A model generated the notes under the pieces. The model was not told where the DNA came from. It saw only the letters and a program-made list of their open reading frames with translations, and ran no database searches. 10,135 bases of DNA from DATARH01 sp035534855. GTDB lineage: Bacteria > Pseudomonadota > Alphaproteobacteria > ATCC43930 > CGMCC-115725. Location of the stretch: the NCBI GenBank assembly GCA_035534855.1, contig DATLRD010000132.1, forward strand, positions 1 through 10,135, read 5' to 3'. Positions 6,086 through 10,135 of this stretch are shown piece after piece (position 1 is the stretch's first letter; each line of letters opens with the position of its first letter). The position numbers and the translations under genes are program-made.

Positions 6086-7262
6086 TCGCGGCGATCTCGT
6101 CGGCCGAATAGCCGATCTCGCCGAGAACCGCCGCGCCGTGCTCGCCGAGGCGCGGCGGCGGCAGGCCGAGCGCCGGCGACGAGGCGGAAAACGCGGGCGC
6201 GATCGCCATCGTGACGGTCGCGCCCTCGCTCGGATGCGCGATCGGCACGAAAAATCCGGTCGCGTTCAGATAGGGGTCGGCGACGACCCCGGCGAGCGTG
6301 TTGAGCGCGCCGTTCGGCACGTCAAATTCATCGAGCCGGGTGCGCCACTCGGCGGTGGCGCGGGTGCGCAAGATCTCGTCGATCAGCGCATAGAGCGCGT
6401 CGATATGGGCGGTGCGCCCGGCGATCGTCGCATAGCGCGGATCGTCGGCCAGTTCCGGCCGGTCAAGCGCGGCAAACAGGTTGCGCCACTGCCGATCGGT
6501 CGTCGCCAGCAGGCAGACATGCCCGTCCTTTGTCGCATAAGGCCGGCGATAGGGCGTCATCATGCGCGGATAGCCGAGGCCCTTTTCCGGCTCGCCGAGC
6601 GCAGCGTGCCACATGTGGTCGATCAAATTGAAGGCGACCATCGTCTCCAGCATCGGCACGTGGACTTCCTGCCCCTCGCCGGTGCGCTCGCGGTGAAACA
6701 GCGCCATGCCGATCATCGAGGCGAGCGCATGGCCGCACAGCTTGTCGCACACCGCCATCGGCAAATAGCACGGCGCGCCGCCATCAGGCGCAGCCGAGGG
6801 CCCGGCGTTGAGCGCGGCCAGCCCGCTTTCGCCCTGAATCACGTCGTCGAACGCGGCGCGGTCGGCATTGGGGCCGTCGGCGCGATAGCCGCTCGCCCAG
6901 GCATAGACGATACGCGGATTGACCGCGCGCACCGCCGGATAGGCGATGCCGAGCCGCGCCGCCGCGCTCGGCCGCATGTTGTGGACGAAGACGTCGGCGG
7001 TCGCGGCCAGCCGCATCAGCGCCGCCAAGGCCGCAGGGCGCTTCAGATCGAGCACCACGCTCTTCTTGCCGCGGTTGATGGTCAGGAAATAGGCCGCCAT
7101 GCCGGGATGCCGCGCAGGCCCGAGCGAGCGCGTCACGTCGCCTTCCGGCGTTTCGACCTTGATAACCTCGGCGCCGAGATCGGCGAGGATCATGGTCGCC
7201 ACCGGCCCCAGCACGACCGCCGTCAGATCGACGACGCGGATTCCGGCAAGCGGTCCGGGCAT
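6072..7262 (-). CDS. CaiB/BaiF (class III / family III) CoA-transferase, second copy
   Basis: The protein has 396 residues from the ATG at 7262, which has AGGAGG 5 bases in front. The 59 codons of open frame upstream are low-complexity and rejected. The N-terminus (PLAGIRVVDLTAVVLGPVA), the LGAEVIKVETPEGD strand, the NRGKKSVVLDLK segment and VHNMRPSAAARLG are typical of the family. The nucleophile aspartate is expected at D173 in AVCDKLCGH. A C-terminal small domain and the closing LGEHGAAVLGEIGYS helix are present. It differs clearly from the copy at 1539-2747 (for example in the glycine loop and the residues round the Asp), so the two are not a recent duplication and probably act on different acids. 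It is alone on its strand, divergent from the unknown secreted protein, and its 3' end overlaps that of the HdeA/B-like gene. Confidence 0.92.
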   Translation of the reverse strand: MPGPLAGIRVVDLTAVVLGPVATMILADLGAEVIKVETPEGDVTRSLGPARHPGMAAYFLTINRGKKSVVLDLKRPAALAALMRLAATADVFVHNMRPSAAARLGIAYPAVRAVNPRIVYAWASGYRADGPNADRAAFDDVIQGESGLAALNAGPSAAPDGGAPCYLPMAVCDKLCGHALASMIGMALFHRERTGEGQEVHVPMLETMVAFNLIDHMWHAALGEPEKGLGYPRMMTPYRRPYATKDGHVCLLATTDRQWRNLFAALDRPELADDPRYATIAGRTAHIDALYALIDEILRTRATAEWRTRLDEFDVPNGALNTLAGVVADPYLNATGFFVPIAHPSEGATVTMAIAPAFSASSPALGLPPPRLGEHGAAVLGEIGYSADEIAAITSP

Positions 7263-7398
7263 GGGCGCCTCCTCTCGAGCCTGCTTCGCCCCGCAAGCGG
7301 CAGCCGCGCGGCGGAAGGGCCTGTGGTTCCGCGCCTCTGTTACCACTCCGCCGCCCCTCCGGGCGAGCGGCGCGGCGGCCGCTAACGCTCCGGGTGCG

Positions 7399-7427
7399 TT
7401 GTCCTTACCGCGAGGTCCCCGTATAAC
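7399..7427 (+). promoter_or_regulatory. candidate sigma-70-type promoter for the 307-residue secreted protein
   Basis: TTGTCC (7399-7404, four of six) and TATAAC (7422-7427, five of six) are 17 bases apart. Transcription would begin near 7434, giving a leader of about 26 bases that carries the AGGA site. This is the best promoter match in the window. It lies in the gap of about 197 bases divergent from the second CoA-transferase. Confidence 0.5.
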
Positions 7428-7459
7428 CCGGTGATGCAACGCCTTCGGGACAGGACATT

Positions 7460-8383
7460 ATGTGGATCTCACGCAAATGCGGCCTCGCGGCCGGTGCTCT
7501 TATCGTGCTTTTCGCGGCAGGCGCCGCACACGCCGACGGGCTCAGCAAATTCAATGAGTTGATCAAGGCCAAGATGCCGCCCGGGGCGCTGACCTACAAG
7601 AGCGCCAAGGCGGTCGGCGACTACGGCTTTGCGCTCGAAGACGTGGTCGTGACCCCGCCCCCCGACTCGACCGGCGGCGCCAAGGCCCAGCCGATCAAGA
7701 TCCACGCCGTCACGGTCGAGAATATCGACTTCGATTCGATCGCCAAGAAGGCGCCGCCGAATTTTGTGAAGATGCGTATCGAGGGGATCGACGTCGACAA
7801 GAACCCGGCCACCGGGATCGATCTTAAGGCGTTCACCGGGATCGACAAGGCCACCGCCGACGTCGATCTCGACTACCGGATCGATCCGGCCAAGAAGACG
7901 ATGACGCTGAACCACCTCACCTTCACCCTGGACGGGCTCGGTCGGCTCGAACTGTCGATGATCCTCGACGGCGTCACGGTCTCCGATGTCGACAAGCCCG
8001 ACAAGGCGATGAACGACGCGACGCTGCGCACCGCCAGCCTCGTTTACGACGACCATTCGCTGCTCGGCACCGCGCTGCCGGCGGCGGCCAAGGCAGGCGG
8101 CATGGACCCGGCGGCGGTGATCACGATGGCCAAGGCCTTTCTCGACGGGCTGCGCAAAGGGCAGGGCGAAGCGGCCGGCAAGGTGTTCGACGCGATCGAG
8201 TCGTTTCTCGAAGACTACAAATCGCCGAAGGGGCCGCTGCGCCTGACCTTCAACCCGCCGCCCAAGACCTCGGTCGAGACGATCACCGGCGCCAAGGGCG
8301 CCGACGAGGTGATCAAGGCGCTCGGCCTTACCGTCAATTACGCCGGCACGCGCAAGCAGGCGGCGGCCGCGGCACCGAAATAA
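7460..8383 (+). CDS. secreted (periplasmic) protein of unknown function
   Basis: The protein has 307 residues and I do not recognise the family. The N-terminus is a Sec signal: basic ISRKC, a hydrophobic core (AAGALIVLFAAG), then AAHA25 before DG, so cleavage is expected after A25. The mature part is Lys/Asp-rich and looks mainly beta-stranded up to about residue 190, with alternating polar and aliphatic stretches (FALEDVVVTPP, IKIHAVTVENIDFDSI, VKMRIEGIDV, ATADVDLDYRID, LGRLELSMILDGVTV). A more helical region follows (ITMAKAFLDGLRKGQGEAAGKVFDAIESFLEDY), and the tail ends in an Ala/Lys run. The repeated strand pattern recalls periplasmic lipid- or ligand-binding beta proteins of the AsmA/DUF2125 sort, but that is only a resemblance. 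It has its own promoter candidate, with AGGA 4 bases before the ATG. It is convergent with the racemase-like gene. Confidence 0.85.
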   Translation: MWISRKCGLAAGALIVLFAAGAAHADGLSKFNELIKAKMPPGALTYKSAKAVGDYGFALEDVVVTPPPDSTGGAKAQPIKIHAVTVENIDFDSIAKKAPPNFVKMRIEGIDVDKNPATGIDLKAFTGIDKATADVDLDYRIDPAKKTMTLNHLTFTLDGLGRLELSMILDGVTVSDVDKPDKAMNDATLRTASLVYDDHSLLGTALPAAAKAGGMDPAAVITMAKAFLDGLRKGQGEAAGKVFDAIESFLEDYKSPKGPLRLTFNPPPKTSVETITGAKGADEVIKALGLTVNYAGTRKQAAAAAPK

Positions 8384-8402
8384 AGGGTAGCGGCTCAGGC
8401 GG

Positions 8403-9077
8403 TCAGCCGATCAGGCCCTTGAGCTTTTCGACCGCGGCGCCCGGCGCGGTCAGCACCGGGCACGAGACGGCGGCACGCACCGCCGCCTCGGCCCGGGCGG
8501 TCGAGAAATGCGCCAGCAGGATCGCGTCGCAGCCCCTCAGCCGCGGCGCCGCCTGGGCCAGGAGCTGGTCGTGCGTTTCGCCGTCGCCGTCGCGCAGCGC
8601 CGGCATTGCGCCATCGACGCACAGCGTCTGGATCGCGGCATGCGAATCGCGCGCTAACGCCATCTCGCGGAATTCCGCCTCCATCGCGGGGGCGCTCGGC
8701 GCGAAGGTTGCCAGCATGCCAATGTTCGGGCCGTGCGCGAACGCAGCCTCGAACATCGCCTCGTTCGGCTTCAACACCGGGATCGCGGCGCGGGCGGCGG
8801 CAGTGTCGATCGCCGCGCCAAACGCCGAGCATGTGAACAGAATGCCGGCGGCGCCGCTGCGCTCGGCATAGCCGGCAAGCGTCGTGAACCGGCCGATCAT
8901 CGCCGGCGTCAGCTCACCGTCGCGTTCGAGGTCGCCGGGCAGCGAGGTGTCGAGGATGTCGACACAACGCGCCTCGGGCCACAGGCTGGCAAAGGCCGCG
9001 TGCACCGGCGCCATCGCGACGGTGACGGCGTGGATCAGCGCGATACGCGGCGGCGAACCGGCGGGGGCGACAGGCAA
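8403..9077 (-). CDS. aspartate/glutamate racemase-family protein with an unusual second active site
   Basis: The protein has 224 residues if it starts at the TTG at 9077, which has GGAG 9 bases upstream. The frame extends to a GTG at 9134, but those 19 residues (MSPRPRATIATENRSETEA) look non-coding and the core begins at PPRIALIHAV. Numbered from the long form, the first catalytic cysteine is C102 in FTCSAFG. The second should lie in the ILL-x-x-F-S strand, but the protein reads LLAHFSTAR (207-214), with A208-H209 and no Cys there. The fold family covers Asp/Glu racemases, hydantoin racemases and maleate isomerases. Losing the second Cys argues against a two-base racemase and allows an isomerase or decarboxylase-like reaction. 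It is divergent from the MaoC-like gene and convergent with the unknown secreted protein. The substrate is unknown. Confidence 0.82.
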   Translation of the reverse strand: MPVAPAGSPPRIALIHAVTVAMAPVHAAFASLWPEARCVDILDTSLPGDLERDGELTPAMIGRFTTLAGYAERSGAAGILFTCSAFGAAIDTAAARAAIPVLKPNEAMFEAAFAHGPNIGMLATFAPSAPAMEAEFREMALARDSHAAIQTLCVDGAMPALRDGDGETHDQLLAQAAPRLRGCDAILLAHFSTARAEAAVRAAVSCPVLTAPGAAVEKLKGLIG

Positions 9078-9168
9078 GGCCTCGGTCTCCGATCTATTCT
9101 CGGTCGCAATCGTAGCACGCGGCCGCGGTGACACGGTATCCTCGGGTGGCGCAGCGCAGGGGGCAGCA

Positions 9169-9642
9169 ATGGAAACGGTCGGGCTCGGCCTCTATTTCGA
9201 GGATCTGCCGGTCGGGCGTCGGTTCAAGACGATCGGGCGCACCGTGACCGAGGCCGACATCACCAATTTCGTCAACTGCACCGGCATGGTCGAGGTGCTG
9301 TTTACCAACCTCGAATTTCTGCGCGAGGAGAGCGACATCAAGGGCCGGCCGGCGCCGGGTGCGCTGGTCTATGCCTTTGCCGAGGGCCTGTTAACCCAGG
9401 CGACGATGCAGCACACCGGCTTTGCCTTTCTCCACATGGAGCTGAACATCGAGGGCCCGGTCATTGCCGGCGACACGATCCACGCCGAATGCGAGGTGAT
9501 CGAGGCGCGGCGCTCGAAAAGCCGGCCGGGCCGCGGGCTGGTGCGCACCCGCGTGCGCGTCGTAAAGCAGGACGGGAGCACCGCCCTCGTCTACACCCCG
9601 CTGCGCATGGTCAAGTGCCGCGAGGCTGAGGCGGCTCGCTGA
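9169..9642 (+). CDS. MaoC-like hot-dog-fold protein without the hydratase Asp/His pair
   Basis: The protein has 157 residues. The ATG at 9169 has AGGGGG 5 bases in front; the longer open frame upstream shadows the racemase-like gene. The order FEDLPVGRRFKTIGRTVTEADITNF, then a long helix with GRPAPGALVYAFAEGLL, then beta strands MELNIEGPVIAGDTIHAECEVIEARRS and LVRTRVRVVKQDG is the single hot-dog MaoC domain of enoyl-CoA hydratases. The hydratase signature G-D-x-N-P-x-H is here G39-M-V-E-V-L-F45, so both catalytic residues are replaced (Asp by Met, His by Phe). It may bind acyl-CoA without hydrating it, act as a thioesterase-like enzyme, or use other residues. It is divergent from the racemase-like gene with a 91-base gap and convergent with the broken amidohydrolase. 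Confidence 0.85.
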   Translation: METVGLGLYFEDLPVGRRFKTIGRTVTEADITNFVNCTGMVEVLFTNLEFLREESDIKGRPAPGALVYAFAEGLLTQATMQHTGFAFLHMELNIEGPVIAGDTIHAECEVIEARRSKSRPGRGLVRTRVRVVKQDGSTALVYTPLRMVKCREAEAAR

Positions 9643-9686
9643 CGCAGGCTCCCTTCGGCTATCCGATCGCCGCAATCGGCCGCGGC

Positions 9687-10135
9687 TCAGGCGAAGCGCG
9701 GCATCAGCCGGGCGGCGTTGCCGCGGTTGATCGCCTGGCGCTCGGCTGCCGTCAGGCGCAGCTCGGCCAGCCCTGCAACATTCTGTTCCAGCGCGAAATA
9801 CGGGTAGTCGCTGCCGAACAGGATCTGCGACACCGGCGCCATCGCCATCAGCGCCGCCATCGACGGGGCGGCATAGGCATTGGCGGTGTCGTAATGCAGC
9901 TTGGCAAGCTCGGCGAGGACCCCATGCGGGGCAAAGTGCGCGGCGTTCTTGTCGCGCACGGCGAAATTGTTGATCCGGCCCGACAACGCGCTCCAGCACC
10001 TGCGCTGCCGACCAGCCGGTCATCAGCGGGCTGGGCTTGCTGCCGACCACCTCGGCCACCTTGTCGACATAACCGGGCGGGAAGAAATGGTGGTGCACAT
10101 CGACCCGCCGCGGCGCCGGGTCGAACGCGTCGGCA
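9687..10135 (-). pseudogene. ACMSD-like amidohydrolase remnant, internal deletion with frameshift (5' end outside window)
   Basis: Two pieces of one gene lie in different frames. The upstream piece (10134 to about 9991) reads PRRVDVHHHFFPPGYV then SAAQVLER, the start of an amidohydrolase-2 / ACMSD-type TIM barrel with its H-x-H metal site. The downstream piece (about 9989 to 9687) reads ALSGRINNFAVRDK, then KLHYDTANAYAAPSMAALM, then the metal aspartate motif ILFGSDYPYF, then a normal C-terminus with TGA. The join falls at GAGCGCGTTGTCGG (9992-9979). Intact relatives are about 330 residues or more, so around 200 residues, including the middle metal-binding histidines, seem lost, and the frame shifts as well. 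Translation of the first frame would run on antisense through the MaoC-like gene to 9391. The remnant should be inactive. A sequencing or assembly error cannot be excluded. Confidence 0.82.

Noticed and set aside
6138..7385. A 415-codon open frame on the plus strand opposite the second CoA-transferase
   Set aside because: Same antisense pattern (Arg/His/Gly-rich), no ribosome site, and the minus-strand frame is a well-formed CaiB protein.
7263..7439. N-terminal extension of the second CoA-transferase to 7439
   Set aside because: The AGGAGG site directly before 7262 decides the start; the 59 extra residues are low-complexity.
9078..9134. GTG start for the racemase-like gene
   Set aside because: The TTG at 9077 has a better-placed GGAG and fits the fold start. 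The choice remains uncertain and N-terminal sequencing would decide it.
9078..9168. Promoters in the divergent gap between the racemase-like and MaoC-like genes
   Set aside because: TACGAT on the minus strand and TATCCT on the plus strand resemble -10 boxes, but neither has a -35 match at 16-18 bases.
9661..9686. Small hairpin CCGAT/ATCGG (9663-9667 with 9675-9679) as a terminator between the MaoC-like gene and the remnant
   Set aside because: Only 5 base pairs with no T-run; this is expected by chance in this composition.

Overview
The window is a GC-rich, gene-dense bacterial segment. The codon use, the kind of lipoprotein and periplasmic genes, and a multi-stem repeat of a kind familiar from alphaproteobacterial intergenic regions suggest an alphaproteobacterium. 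I cannot name a genus. No rRNA, tRNA, CRISPR array, transposase, integrase or replication origin was seen.

Layout, left to right. The 3' end of a DUF4926 gene (+) meets a beta-lactamase-fold serine hydrolase (-). The hydrolase lies downstream of a CaiB/BaiF CoA-transferase (-), and the two are separated by a palindromic repeat that keeps an open frame between them. Next come a divergent MltA-type lytic transglycosylase lipoprotein (+) and a two-gene operon (-) of a thiolase-like protein followed by a DUF35 zinc-ribbon/OB protein. Then follow a small secreted HdeA/HdeB-like protein (+), a second CaiB/BaiF CoA-transferase (-), an unrecognised secreted protein of 307 residues (+), an Asp/Glu racemase-family protein (-), a MaoC-like hot-dog protein (+), and a broken ACMSD-like amidohydrolase (-) running off the right edge.

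How the genes may work together. The minus-strand genes, plus the MaoC-like gene, look like accessory acyl-CoA catabolism: two CoA-transferases, a thiolase-like/DUF35 pair of the kind seen in steroid side-chain cleavage, a hot-dog protein, an esterase-like hydrolase and an amidohydrolase. Three of these folds lack textbook catalytic residues: the thiolase-like protein has no nucleophile Cys, the MaoC-like protein has no Asp/His pair, and the racemase-like protein has no second Cys. The substrate cannot be read from the sequence. Three plus-strand genes (MltA, HdeA-like, unknown secreted protein) encode exported envelope proteins. Each has its own plausible sigma-70-type promoter and is divergent from a CoA gene.

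Genes are packed tail to tail with almost no space: stop codons abut at 4082/4083 and coding ends overlap by 14 bases at 6072-6085. The points most worth a second look are the open frame through the repeat with ATGA junctions at both ends, the thiolase-like/DUF35 pair, and the amidohydrolase that has lost its middle.
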